Of a stretch of DNA of 64,000 nt, positions 34,513 to 46,342 are shown piece after piece. The position numbers and the translations under genes are program-made. Location: assembly GCF_016862675.1 (NCBI RefSeq), contig NZ_BONK01000002.1:372001-436000 (forward strand), in the 5' to 3' direction. Position 1 is the stretch's first letter. Each line of letters opens with the position of its first letter. This stretch comes from Cellulomonas chitinilytica (lineage in GTDB: Bacteria > Actinomycetota > Actinomycetes > Actinomycetales > Cellulomonadaceae). The notes beneath the pieces were generated by a model. That model was not told the DNA's origin and did not search any database. It was given only the letters and a program-made list of their open reading frames with translations.

Positions 34513-35135
34513 CCGCCCTCGTGCTCGAGCCCGAGACCGCCGCCGAGGAGCTCTTCGCCAGGGTCGGCCTGCTCGCGCCCGTCGCCGTCGACGCGGTCGA
34601 CGACGTCTGCACCGCCACGCGCCCCGCCCCGGTCCCCAGCCCGACGGTCCGGCTCGTGCCGCTCCCGCCCGCGGCGTCCGGGCTCGAGGCGGACGGCCCG
34701 GCGCACACCGTCCCGCCGTCGCTCGGCCGACGTCTGCGGATCCTCCGCGCGACCGACCGGTCACCCGTGCTCGACGCGGCCGACGAGGAACGCGGCGCGA
34801 GCCCGCGCGGCGACGTCACGGCCCTCGCCGGACTGATCGCGCAGGCCACCGTCGAGGTCCTGGGCGGTCGCCGCTCCCCCGGGCAGCTCGCACGCTGGGT
34901 CACACCGGGCGTCTACGAGTCCGTGCACCAGCGCGCCGCGCTGACGGTCCGCGTCCTCGGACCCCGGGGGGCCGCTCGACCTCCGGTGGTGCGGCGCGTG
35001 CGGGTCTGCACGATCGACCCGCACGTCCACGAGGCGTCCGTCGTCGTCGAGGACGGCGCGCAGGTCCGCGCCGTCGCGCTGCGCATCGAGTCGCACCGTG
35101 GCGCCTGGCGCGCCACCGCCGTCGAGGTCGGCTGA
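34509..35135 (+). CDS. Rv3235-like protein
   Basis: A 208-residue soluble protein. The variable N-terminal 100 residues are Pro-rich. A conserved C-terminal domain follows (about 105-205: ALAGLIAQATVEVLGGRRSPGQLARWVTPGVYESVHQR), which matches the Rv3235 family I recall near secA in actinobacteria. Function is unknown. It is translationally coupled to the LysM protein, and its stop codon lies inside the terminator hairpin. Confidence 0.8.
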   Translation: MTALVLEPETAAEELFARVGLLAPVAVDAVDDVCTATRPAPVPSPTVRLVPLPPAASGLEADGPAHTVPPSLGRRLRILRATDRSPVLDAADEERGASPRGDVTALAGLIAQATVEVLGGRRSPGQLARWVTPGVYESVHQRAALTVRVLGPRGAARPPVVRRVRVCTIDPHVHEASVVVEDGAQVRAVALRIESHRGAWRATAVEVG

Positions 35136-35154
35136 TCGGCGACCTCGACGGCGG
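35116..35154. terminator. Bidirectional terminator between Rv3235-like gene and secA
   Basis: CCGCCGTCGAGGTCG and CGACCTCGACGGCGG form a perfect 15-bp stem with a nine-base loop. The left arm is the end of the Rv3235-like coding sequence and the loop contains its stop. The opposite arm lies 10 bp from the secA stop. Confidence 0.75.
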
Positions 35155-35163
35155 GGCGGGGCG

Positions 35164-37947
<2,784 letters not shown>

Positions 37948-38931
37948 GCATGACTCCCGACGTGTTCGCACCCCGGGCGCGCACGGCGTCGGAGCGGCTG
38001 GTGTCACCGGCCGCGCGGCCGGGCCCGACCATCGTAGGCGAGCGGCGGGTGCGTGGGCGAAGAACGACCACGGCAGCTGCGAGCAGCACCGCCCCCACCA
38101 GCCCGGCCAGGCCGAGCCGCTCGTCGAGCAGCAGCACCGCGCCGACCGTCGCGGTGAGCGGCTCGAGGAGCGCGAGGAGAGCAGCGCTGGTCGCGGGAAC
38201 GGTGTGCAGACCGCGGAAGTACGCCCCGTACGCGGCCGCGGTGGGGACGAGCGCCAGGTACGTGACCAACGCCCAGCCGCGGGTCGTGCCGGGGACCTGG
38301 ACCCCCGGGCCGACGACCGCGGACACCGCCACGAGCACGATTCCGCCGAGCGTGAACGCGAGCGCCGTCAGCGGCAGCGCACCCAGCCCGGGCGTGCCGC
38401 CGCGGTTGATCGCGGTCATCGTCGCGAACGCCCCGGCGGCCACCAGGGCGAGGAGGACGCCACCCGTGCGGCCCGAGCCCGAGCCCGTCCCCGCGGCCGT
38501 CGAGGTGCCCACGAGACACACCAGACCCGTCAGGGCGAGCACCAGCGCGAGGACGGTCCGGCCCGACGGGAGCCGGCGGCCCAGCACCGCGGCGCCCACC
38601 GCCACGAGCACGGGCGCCGCACCGAGCGCGACGAGCGTCGCGGTCGCGACCCCGGCGCGCGCCACCGCGGAGAAGTAGGCGGCCTGGTACGCCGCGGCCA
38701 GCAGCCCGGTCACCACGACCCGACCGAGCACGACGCGCGTCCGAGGCACCCGTCGCAGCGCACCGGTCAGCACCAGCGCGACGAGCAGCAGGCCGCCACC
38801 ACCCAGCAGGCGCCACGCGGCGACCGCCGAGGCGGGCAGGTGCTCGGCATCGGCCAGCGCCGCCCCGGCGAGCCCGCCGGTGCCCCACAGCACCCCGGCG
38901 AGGGCGACGAGCGCGAAGTCGCGTCGTGCGG

Positions 38932-40197
38932 TCACGCGGCGGCCGTCGCAGCCTGCAGCGGCGACGCCAGGTCCCCGCGCAGCGACCCGTCGGCCGCCCC
39001 CACGGCCACCTTGTCGAGACCCAGCCACCGGGCCAGCAGGTCGAGCTCGGCGGTGAGCGCGGGGAGCAGGACGTCGTCCGCCGGCACGCCCGGGACCGCC
39101 GTCCGGTGCGCCGCGTGCACCCGCAGCACCCCGGCGCGTCGGTCCGCCTTGAGGTCCAGCAGCGCCGGGACCGACTCCCCCAGCAGGAACGGCAGCACGT
39201 AGTAGCCCCATACGCGCTTCGGCTCGGGCACGTAGATCTCGATCCGGTAGCGCAGCCCGAACACCGCCTCGAGCCGTTGCCGCTCGAACACCAGCGGGTC
39301 GAACGGGCTGAGCAGGGCGGCGCCCGTCGCCCACCGGGGCATCGTCGCGTCGCGGTGCCGGTACGCGGGCCGACCACCCCACCCCTCGACGTCGACGGGC
39401 ACCAGCACGCCGTCCTCGACGAGCGAGGCGATCGCGGGCAGCACCCGGCGCTGCGGGATGCGGAAGTAGTCGGCGAGGCCGCGCACGGTGCCGACGCCGT
39501 GCGCGCGTGCCGAGATCTCGACGAGCGCGCGCACCGCGTCCTCGTCGGACTGCGCCGGCTGCGCCAGGACGTCCGCCGGGAGCACCCGCGACGTGAGGTC
39601 GTACCGGCGCTCGAACGCCGGGTTGCGTCCCGCGGAGGTGACCTCGCCGGTGAAGAAGAGGAACTCCAGGACGCGCTTCGCGACCGTCCAGTTCCAGCCC
39701 CACTCGGTCCGCGTCGTCGGGTGCTCGGCCTCGAACCGGACCTGCACCTCGCGCGCGGTGAGCGGACCCTGCTCGGCGATGAGCTGGCGCACCTCGTCGA
39801 CCACGGGCGCGTGCTGCAGCGGCACCTCGGCGATCGCGCCCCACGCCTCGTTGAGGTAGTCGCGCTGGCGCCACTCGAGCAGCCGGAACGTCTCCGGCGG
39901 GACGAACGACGCCATGTGCGCCCACGCCTCGACCAGCCGACGGGGACGCTGCCCCGCCGCACGGTCCAGGAGCGTCGTGTCGTACGGCCCGACCCTGCTG
40001 AACACGGGCATGAGGTGCGCGCGCGCCAGGACGTTCACGGAGTCGATCTGCAGCAGCCCCAACCGGTCGACGACCTGCTGGAGCCCGCGGGCGTCGACGG
40101 GACCGCGCACCTCCCGGCGGGGACGGTCCAGGCCCTGGGCGCGCAGCGCGACACGGCGTGCCTGCGACAGGGAGAGCTGCTCGGGAGCACTGGCCAT
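38932..40197 (-). CDS. Winged-helix DNA glycosylase, AlkX/YcaQ type
   Basis: A 421-residue member of the HTH_42/AlkZ superfamily, which unhooks interstrand crosslinks or removes bulky alkyl adducts. Near the N-terminus is the catalytic QxD motif (Gln50-Ile-Asp52 in LLQIDSVNVLARAH), the YcaQ hallmark. Winged-helix repeats follow, ending WLGLDKVAVG. CAGGAT lies six bases upstream of the ATG. The hpf terminator separates it from hpf. EamA is coupled downstream. Confidence 0.87.
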   Translation of the reverse strand: MASAPEQLSLSQARRVALRAQGLDRPRREVRGPVDARGLQQVVDRLGLLQIDSVNVLARAHLMPVFSRVGPYDTTLLDRAAGQRPRRLVEAWAHMASFVPPETFRLLEWRQRDYLNEAWGAIAEVPLQHAPVVDEVRQLIAEQGPLTAREVQVRFEAEHPTTRTEWGWNWTVAKRVLEFLFFTGEVTSAGRNPAFERRYDLTSRVLPADVLAQPAQSDEDAVRALVEISARAHGVGTVRGLADYFRIPQRRVLPAIASLVEDGVLVPVDVEGWGGRPAYRHRDATMPRWATGAALLSPFDPLVFERQRLEAVFGLRYRIEIYVPEPKRVWGYYVLPFLLGESVPALLDLKADRRAGVLRVHAAHRTAVPGVPADDVLLPALTAELDLLARWLGLDKVAVGAADGSLRGDLASPLQAATAAA

Positions 40198-40223
40198 GAC
40201 GACATCCTGCCGTGCACCGCCGA

Positions 40224-40263
40224 CACGACGACGCCCGACCCCGAGGGGCCGGGCGTCGTCGTG
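40224..40263 (-). terminator. hpf terminator hairpin
   Basis: CACGACGACGCCCG and CGGGCGTCGTCGTG form a perfect 14-bp stem around a 12-base loop. It begins 18 bp beyond the hpf stop. Confidence 0.8.
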
Positions 40264-40281
40264 CGTGCCGGTCGGTGCCTG

Positions 40282-40929
40282 TCAGCCGGCGACGGCCGCT
40301 CCCTGGCCGACCGCGGCGCCCGCGACGGGCATGTCGAGCTTGATCACGCCGTAGCTCCAGCCCCGTCGCCGGTACGCGACCGCCGGCTGCGCCGTCTCCA
40401 CGTCGACGAACAGGTAGAAGTCGTGGCCGACGAGCTCCATCTCGTAGAGCGCGTCGTCCACCGTCATCGGCGACGCCTCGTGGACCTTCTCGCGGATCAC
40501 GACGGGCGAGTCACCCAGCGTGGTCTCGACGGCACCGTCCTCGCCGACCGTCGGTACGTCGGCGACGGTGTCGGACAGGTCGTCGGGCGGACGCACGTCC
40601 ACGGGCGCGATCGGAGTGTGGTTGCGGTGGTCCTTGCGCCGGTCACGGGTGCGACGCAGGCGCTCGAGCAGCTTCGCCAGTGCGAGGTCGAGCGCGGCGT
40701 ACCGGTCGTCGGCACACGCCTCTGCGCGGATCACGGGACCCTTGTCGACGACCGTGAGCTCGACGCGCTCACGGCTGCCCGACTGGCGAGGGTTCGTCTC
40801 GTGCGACACGAGGACGTCGATCCGCTGGGCGCGGGGGGCCAGCTGCTCGACCTTCGCGAGCTTCTGCTCGAGATGGACCCGGTACTTCGGGAGCACCTCG
40901 GTGTGCCGGCCTGCAACCACGATCTCCAT
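40282..40929 (-). CDS. hpf: Long-form ribosome hibernation promoting factor
   Basis: A 215-residue long HPF. The N-terminal S30AE/YfiA domain (MEIVVAGRHTEVLPKYR to ~110) binds the 30S decoding centre. The C-terminal dimerisation domain (VVIREKVHEASPMTVDDALYEMELVGHDFYLFVDVET) makes 100S ribosomes in stationary phase. ATG follows a strong AGGAGG. The leader contains two hairpins that could regulate it. Confidence 0.95.
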   Translation of the reverse strand: MEIVVAGRHTEVLPKYRVHLEQKLAKVEQLAPRAQRIDVLVSHETNPRQSGSRERVELTVVDKGPVIRAEACADDRYAALDLALAKLLERLRRTRDRRKDHRNHTPIAPVDVRPPDDLSDTVADVPTVGEDGAVETTLGDSPVVIREKVHEASPMTVDDALYEMELVGHDFYLFVDVETAQPAVAYRRRGWSYGVIKLDMPVAGAAVGQGAAVAG

Positions 40930-40951
40930 GTGAGCCTCCTGGGGAGGTCAG

Positions 40952-40971
40952 GGGCGGCGTCAGCGCCGCCC
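40952..40971 (-). promoter_or_regulatory. hpf leader hairpin 1
   Basis: GGGCGGCG and CGCCGCCC form an 8-bp stem with a four-base loop. It lies 22 bp upstream of the hpf start, just before the AGGAGG. Confidence 0.45.
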
Positions 40972-40989
40972 GGACGACATGCACTGTGT

Positions 40990-41008
40990 ATTGCCCCGAC
41001 GGGGCAAT
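40990..41008. promoter_or_regulatory. hpf upstream palindrome 2
   Basis: ATTGCCCC-GAC-GGGGCAAT is an 8-bp perfect inverted repeat, 60 bp upstream of hpf. It suits an operator or a second leader hairpin. Confidence 0.45.
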
Positions 41009-41133
41009 CAGGCGGCACCACCTCCTCCGCAGGCCGGGCCGTGCGACCCCCGGAGGGGCGCTGCCCGACACCGTCGGCTCTGACCACCACGGTAAGCCCG
41101 GCCGTCGCACAGAATCCAATCAACGCGGCGGAG

Positions 41134-41877
41134 TCACCCGGCCGCATCGTCACCGGGACGTCCCCCCGGCCCCGGCGCGGGGGTCGAGGAGAGCGTCAGG
41201 CACCCGACGACCTCGGCACCGGCGTCCTCCAGGGCCGTCCGGCACGCGGCGACGGTCGCCCCGGTGGTCAGCACGTCGTCGACGAGCAGCACCGTGGCGC
41301 CGTCGACCCTCGGGCGGTCGCGCGTGCGCACGACGACCTGACCGTGCAGGTTCCGGGCACGCTCCCGGACACCGAGCCCCACCTGGTCGCCGCCGCGACG
41401 TCGGGCGAGGACAGCCGCGAGCCGGACGTCCGCACCGGCGGCTCCCGTCCCGTCGACGACGCCCCTGGCCAGGTCGGCGACGAGGTCCGCGCCACGGTGG
41501 CGCCGTGCGGCCGCGGTCGACGGAGCGGGCACGACCAGCAGCGGCGTCCCCGGTCGCCGAGGCCAGGTCGGGCCGGTCGAGAACGCCGCGGCCGCCAGGG
41601 CCGACCGGAACCACGGCGTCAGGTCCGTCCGCCCCCGGTCCTTCCAGGCCACGACCGCGCGCCGCACCGGACCCGCGAAGTCCGCGAGCGTCCAGACCGG
41701 GAGCACTGCCCGCCCGTCGAGCCGGTCGAGGCGCCCGGCGCGGTGCTCGCACCGCCACGGCGTACCGGCGACGAGGTGTGCGCACGCGGCGCACCACGGC
41801 ACGTCGTCGGTGCCGCAGCCGGCGCACTCGACCGGCAGGACGAGCGCGAGCAGCGCCCGGGCGAGGTCAGGTCCCAT
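41134..41877 (-). CDS. ComF-family phosphoribosyltransferase-like protein
   Basis: A 247-residue protein of the ComF/GntX type. An N-terminal C4 zinc ribbon (C18, C21, C29, C32; CAGC ... CAAC) precedes a PRTase domain with the PRPP-binding loop VLLVDDVLTTGATV. ComF proteins are linked to DNA uptake in competent bacteria, but the biochemical role is unclear and no competence genes are nearby. ATG 41877 has GGAGG nine bases upstream. It follows lpqB, as in mycobacteria. Confidence 0.88.
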   Translation of the reverse strand: MGPDLARALLALVLPVECAGCGTDDVPWCAACAHLVAGTPWRCEHRAGRLDRLDGRAVLPVWTLADFAGPVRRAVVAWKDRGRTDLTPWFRSALAAAAFSTGPTWPRRPGTPLLVVPAPSTAAARRHRGADLVADLARGVVDGTGAAGADVRLAAVLARRRGGDQVGLGVRERARNLHGQVVVRTRDRPRVDGATVLLVDDVLTTGATVAACRTALEDAGAEVVGCLTLSSTPAPGPGGRPGDDAAG

Positions 41878-41970
41878 CCGCGGATCCTCCACCCGGCCTG
41901 CCCGCCCGTCGGACGATCGTCGGCCGGATGGTGGACAGCGTCGCGTGCCGCGCAGTCTGTGGGCGGCTCG

Positions 41971-43650
41971 TCAGCCCGGGTAGGACGGGTCGGAGACGCC
42001 CTCGACGCCCGGGACGCGCACCCACGACGACTGCCCGACGAGGCGCCACAGCTCACCGTCGGCCGTGCTCACGTACGGCACCTTCCCGCCCGCGACGTCG
42101 ACGAGGTCGCCCACCACCTCGGGGAGCGCCTCCGTCGGCCCGGCGACCGGAACCAGGTGCAGAGCCGTGGTCCCCGCGCTCGAACCCAGGACACCGAGCG
42201 TCGACTCGTCGAGCCACACCACCGCCGACGCGTCGACGAGCGGCACACCGACCCGCACCGGTGCCCCCACCCGCTGCGGGATGCCCGACGCGTCGCGGTT
42301 GACGGCCACGACCTCGACCGCCACGCCGTCCGCGCCGTGCGACACGACCGCGACCCGGGCGCCGTCGCGCGACACCCGCACCGCGGTGAGCGCACGCCCC
42401 TCCGCCCACTCGGGCGACAGCCTGACGGCCTGCTCGCCGGCCTTGCCCGCGAGCAGCTCACCGGCCGCGTCGCCGGTCCACGCCCAGCCGAACCGGTCGA
42501 CGGACGGCGCCGCGAGGTTCGCCCCGGTCAGGAGCGTCTCGGCCGGGGTCTCGCCGGTCGGCATCGTCACCAGCGCGCCGCTCCCCGAGAGCAGCACCCG
42601 CACGGAGCCGTCGTCGTTGCGCGCCGGGCTGCGCGGGTCGAGGTCGGTGAGCGGGGCGACGCCCTGCACCGGGACCACGTCGTTGGTGCCGAGCTGCACG
42701 AGCCGGCCGGCCTGCAGCATCTCGACGGCACCGCCCGGCGGCGCGGCCCTCTGCAGGGTCGCCGCACCCTCGTCGGCGTCGAGCGGCACACCGCCCACCT
42801 GCAGCTGCACCTTGCCGACCTCCGGCACCTGCCGCAGCGTCGCCTCGATCTGGGCGAGGAGCAGGGGCCGGTCGGCGTCGAGCACCGCCGACGCCCTCGC
42901 CGCGTCGAGCCCGACCGTCGCCACCCCGCTGTCGTCGACGGTCACCGACTGCGGCTTCAGCTGGACGCCCTCGGGCACCGCCGTGCGGACCGCGTCGCGC
43001 AGCCACGGCGACGGGCCGGCGAGCAGCGCCCGCACCGCCGACGTTGCGAGGTTCCACGCCGGGAGCCAGCGCACCTCGGGCACGAGGTACTGGCTGTCCG
43101 GCGACAGGAAGTACAACGACGTCGCCCGGAACAGGCTCGCGAAGTCGAGCTCGGACACGATCAGCCCGGGCGGCGCGCTCGAGATGCGCCACTGGCCCTC
43201 GTCGTCCTGCACGAGCTGGAACGTCATCGACTCCCGCGCGCCCGCGGCCGACTCCGAGTACCGGCCGTCCGCGTCGACGCGGGCGACCACCGGGACGTCG
43301 ACCTGGACCGTGGAGTCGCCGATCGCGGTGATGGCCGGCGACCCGGCGACGACGACACCCGCGAGCGGGTTCCACGAGTCGCTGGCCTCCCCCGCGAGGT
43401 AGAGCCGGCCGACCGCGAACTGCTCACGGAAGTCCAGCGGCGCGTTGATGAGGAAGCTCTCGACGAGCTCGACGGGCTTCGCGCCGGGACGCGGGCCCTC
43501 CGCGAGCGCGACGATCCCCGCCGGTTCGACGACCTCCGAGTGGCCCTCCTGCACGGGGCCCGAGGTCGGGATCGCGACGCACCCCGCGAGCGCGAGCACC
43601 GTCAGCGCGCCGACGAGGAGGGCGCGCGCGCGACCACGGACGGTCGTCAT
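41971..43650 (-). CDS. lpqB: Lipoprotein LpqB
   Basis: A 559-residue extracytoplasmic lipoprotein that modulates MtrB signalling. The signal peptide ends in LALAGC with Cys24 lipidated. A GerMN domain occupies roughly 190-300, and a C-terminal propeller-like region (RLSPEWAEGRALTAVRVSRDGARVAVVSHG) follows. Its ATG overlaps the mtrB stop (ATGA), tying its synthesis to the sensor it controls. Confidence 0.95.
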   Translation of the reverse strand: MTTVRGRARALLVGALTVLALAGCVAIPTSGPVQEGHSEVVEPAGIVALAEGPRPGAKPVELVESFLINAPLDFREQFAVGRLYLAGEASDSWNPLAGVVVAGSPAITAIGDSTVQVDVPVVARVDADGRYSESAAGARESMTFQLVQDDEGQWRISSAPPGLIVSELDFASLFRATSLYFLSPDSQYLVPEVRWLPAWNLATSAVRALLAGPSPWLRDAVRTAVPEGVQLKPQSVTVDDSGVATVGLDAARASAVLDADRPLLLAQIEATLRQVPEVGKVQLQVGGVPLDADEGAATLQRAAPPGGAVEMLQAGRLVQLGTNDVVPVQGVAPLTDLDPRSPARNDDGSVRVLLSGSGALVTMPTGETPAETLLTGANLAAPSVDRFGWAWTGDAAGELLAGKAGEQAVRLSPEWAEGRALTAVRVSRDGARVAVVSHGADGVAVEVVAVNRDASGIPQRVGAPVRVGVPLVDASAVVWLDESTLGVLGSSAGTTALHLVPVAGPTEALPEVVGDLVDVAGGKVPYVSTADGELWRLVGQSSWVRVPGVEGVSDPSYPG

Positions 43651-45386
43651 CGGACCTCCTGCGGCTGGTCGGCGGGCGTGCGGGGCTGCTCGTCCGGGTC
43701 GGTGTCGTGGTCGTCGTGCCCTCCCTCGAGGTCGGGCAGCGCCGCGGGATCCGTCCGCGGGCGGGTCACGGGGAAGCGGACGGGGTCGGGCGGCGGGGGC
43801 TCGTCGGGGACGAGCGGCAGGGGTGAGCCGGTGAGCCTGATGCCCGCGCGGCGCGGCAGCGTCAGGCGGAAGCTCGCGCCCCGTCCCGGGCGGCCCCACG
43901 CCTCGAGCCACCCACCGTGCAGGTGCGCGTCCTCGAGCGAGATCGCCAGGCCGAGACCCGTGCCGCCCGTGGTCCGGGCGCGCGCCGGGTCGGCACGCCA
44001 GAAGCGGTCGAACACGTGCGCGACCTCGTCGGGCGTCATGCCCACGCCGTAGTCCCGGACGGTCACCGCGACGGCCTGGTCGTCGGCGGCGACGGTCACC
44101 TCGACGGCGCTGCCGTCGGCGTGCTCCACCGCGTTGACCAGCAGGTTGCGCAGCACGCGCTCGACCCGGCGCGGGTCCACGTCGGCGACGCACCGGGTCT
44201 CCGGCAGCCGCACGCTCAGCCAGGAGCCCCGGCGCTCGGCGAGCGGCGCGGTGTGGTCGACGGCGTTCGTGACGACGTCGCGCAGGTCGCGCCCCTCGGC
44301 GTCGAGCACCGCGGCCCCCGCGTCGAACCGGCTGATCTCGAGCAGGTCCGCGAGCAGGTCCTCGAACCGGTCGAGCTGGGTCTGCAGGAGCTCCGCCGAG
44401 CGCTTCGCGGCCGGGTCGAAGTCCTCCCGTGACGCGTGGATGACCTCGCCGGCCATCCGGATCGTGGTGAGCGGGGTGCGCAGCTCGTGCGACACGTCGG
44501 AGACGAACCGGCGCTGCACGGCCGAGAGCTCCTCCATGCGCCGGATCTGGTCCTGCAGGCTCGCGGCCATCTCGTTGAACGAGCGTGCCAGCGTGGCCAT
44601 CTCGTCCTCGCCGCGCTCCGGCATGCGCTCGGCGAGGTGCCCGTCCGCGAGCCGCTCCGCCACCTCGGCGGCCCGGCGGACCGGGTTGACGGTCTGCCGC
44701 GTCACGAGCCACGTCATGCTGCCGAGCAGGATCACGAGCGCCACCCCCGCGAGCGCGAGCGTGCGCTGGAGGAAGTCGAGACGGTCCTGCTCGGACTGCA
44801 AGGTGTAGAGGAAGAAGAGCTGGAACGTGCCGACGACGGGCACCTCGACGTCCTGGCCGACGAGCACCGCGGGGACGACGCCGCCCCCGTCCAGCGGGAG
44901 CGCCACGGACTGCCAGTGCTGGCCGCCGTCCACCGTCGCGTTCCGCAGCTCGGCGCTGACGAGCGGGACGAGCGACGGGTCGGACGCGGGCGGCGCGACG
45001 GAGACGGCCGACTTCTGGCCGGGAGCCCGGAGCAGGAACACCTCCCGCTCGCCGAGGCCCCCGGTGCGCTGCGCGGACACGACGTCCTTCAGCAGCTGCT
45101 GGACCTGGTTGCCCGTCGACGCGTCCGACGACTTGAACGTGTCCTGGGCCTGGCGTGTGCTGCGGGCGCTCTCCTGGAGCACCTGCTCGATGCGGGCGTT
45201 GAACAGGCCGTCCCGCATCCGCTCGCCCACGTAGAGCCCGACGACCCCGAGGGCGACCAGACCGATCGCGAGGGTCGACGCGATGACACGGACCTGCAGG
45301 GAGGAGCGCCACAGCCGCGGCCACTCCCGCAGCCGTCGCCGGGTCCGCGCCCGGACCAGCCGCCAGGCGCTGCTCACCCGCACCAC
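43647..45386 (-). CDS. mtrB: Sensor histidine kinase MtrB
   Basis: A 579-residue envelope sensor. One membrane helix near residues 33-53, a sensor region, a second helix near 212-230, then HAMP, HisKA with His300 in RFVSDVSHELRTPLT, and HATPase_c (NLLVNAVEHA, DYGVGM, GGTGLGLAI). A Pro/Asp-rich tail of ~60 residues follows. MtrB phosphorylates MtrA, which coordinates cell division and wall synthesis. It begins 19 bp after mtrA and is coupled to lpqB. Confidence 0.96.
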   Translation of the reverse strand: MVRVSSAWRLVRARTRRRLREWPRLWRSSLQVRVIASTLAIGLVALGVVGLYVGERMRDGLFNARIEQVLQESARSTRQAQDTFKSSDASTGNQVQQLLKDVVSAQRTGGLGEREVFLLRAPGQKSAVSVAPPASDPSLVPLVSAELRNATVDGGQHWQSVALPLDGGGVVPAVLVGQDVEVPVVGTFQLFFLYTLQSEQDRLDFLQRTLALAGVALVILLGSMTWLVTRQTVNPVRRAAEVAERLADGHLAERMPERGEDEMATLARSFNEMAASLQDQIRRMEELSAVQRRFVSDVSHELRTPLTTIRMAGEVIHASREDFDPAAKRSAELLQTQLDRFEDLLADLLEISRFDAGAAVLDAEGRDLRDVVTNAVDHTAPLAERRGSWLSVRLPETRCVADVDPRRVERVLRNLLVNAVEHADGSAVEVTVAADDQAVAVTVRDYGVGMTPDEVAHVFDRFWRADPARARTTGGTGLGLAISLEDAHLHGGWLEAWGRPGRGASFRLTLPRRAGIRLTGSPLPLVPDEPPPPDPVRFPVTRPRTDPAALPDLEGGHDDHDTDPDEQPRTPADQPQEVR

Positions 45387-45405
45387 GGCACGGTCCCGTC
45401 GTCCG

Positions 45406-46089
45406 TCACGTCGAGGTCACGCCCGCCTTGTAGCCGACGCCACGCACGGTCACGACGATCTCGGGCTGCTCCGGGTCGTTCTCGATCTTCGACCGCAGCC
45501 GCTGCACGTGGACGTTGACGAGGCGGGTGTCGGCGGCGTGCCGGTAGCCCCAGACCTTCTCGAGCAGGACCTCGCGGGTGAACACCTGCCACGGCTTGCG
45601 GGCGAGGGCGACGAGCAGGTCGAACTCGAGCGGCGTCAGCGAGACGGGTCGGCCGGCCCGGGCGACCCGGTGCCCGGGCACGTCGATCGTGACGTCGCCG
45701 ATGGACAGGTGCTCGGGCGCGGGCTCGTCGCTGCGGCGCAGCCGGGCGCGGACGCGCGCGACGAGCTCCTTCGGCTTGAACGGCTTGGAGATGTAGTCGT
45801 CGGCGCCGGACTCGAGGCCCAGCACGACGTCGACCGTGTCGCTCTTGGCGGTGAGCATCACGATGGGCACGCCCGACTCGGCGCGGATCTGCCGGCACAC
45901 CTCGGTGCCGTCCCTGCCGGGCAGCATGAGGTCGAGCAGCACGAGGTCGGGCTGCGTCGCCCGGAACGCCCCGAGCGCCTCGTCGCCGTCCTCGCAGAAC
46001 ACCGGGTCGAAGCCCTCGGACCGCAGCACGATCCCGATCATCTCGGCCAGCGCGGTGTCGTCGTCGACCACCAGCACGCGTCCTCTCAT
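45406..46089 (-). CDS. mtrA: Response regulator MtrA
   Basis: A 227-residue OmpR/PhoB regulator, essential in many actinobacteria. The receiver has DDD near residue 10, Asp53 in LLDLMLPGRDG and Lys in SKPFKPKEL. The winged helix ends VNVHVQRLRSKIENDP ... TVRGVGYKAG. GAGAAT lies six bases before the ATG, so the mRNA may be leaderless. The upstream region carries 11-bp repeats that could be autoregulatory sites. Confidence 0.97.
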   Translation of the reverse strand: MRGRVLVVDDDTALAEMIGIVLRSEGFDPVFCEDGDEALGAFRATQPDLVLLDLMLPGRDGTEVCRQIRAESGVPIVMLTAKSDTVDVVLGLESGADDYISKPFKPKELVARVRARLRRSDEPAPEHLSIGDVTIDVPGHRVARAGRPVSLTPLEFDLLVALARKPWQVFTREVLLEKVWGYRHAADTRLVNVHVQRLRSKIENDPEQPEIVVTVRGVGYKAGVTST

Positions 46090-46244
46090 GGGCGCATTCT
46101 CGCACCGTCACCCTGGCAGTCCGTCCAGGTTCGGCCCCCTCGTCCACAGATCACCCGGCGGAGCCTGCGACGCGTCCCGCGTCTGTGGACGGACGGCGCC
46201 TCCGGCGCGAGGCCCCGTGGCACGATGGGCATCTCCCCGGCCGA

Positions 46245-46277
46245 GCACGCTGGCAGCACGATGGCAGCACGGTGACG
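46245..46277. repeat. Three 11-bp units in the mtrA divergent promoter region
   Basis: GCACGCTGGCA, GCACGATGGCA and GCACGGTGACG follow without gaps, each starting GCAC. They lie between mtrA and the divergent membrane-protein gene. Confidence 0.7.
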
Positions 46278-46300
46278 TGCGCGCGGACCTGGGACGACAG

Positions 46301-46322
46301 GCACGACGACAGCACGACGACA
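46301..46322. repeat. Two further 11-bp units upstream of the membrane-protein gene
   Basis: GCACGACGACA is repeated exactly twice, starting 34 bp after the last unit of the previous array. It ends 20 bp before the start codon at 46343. Confidence 0.7.
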
Positions 46323-46342
46323 GCCGAGGGAGCCGCGCTCGC

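Noticed and set aside
41134-41877. Competence locus
   Set aside because: The ComF-like gene alone does not make one; no comEC, comEA or pilus gene is in the window.
38926-44052. A ~1700-codon plus-strand open frame across the glycosylase, hpf, comF, lpqB and mtrB region
   Set aside because: Same reason: the minus-strand genes carry clear motifs, and this frame has no recognisable domain or ribosome site.
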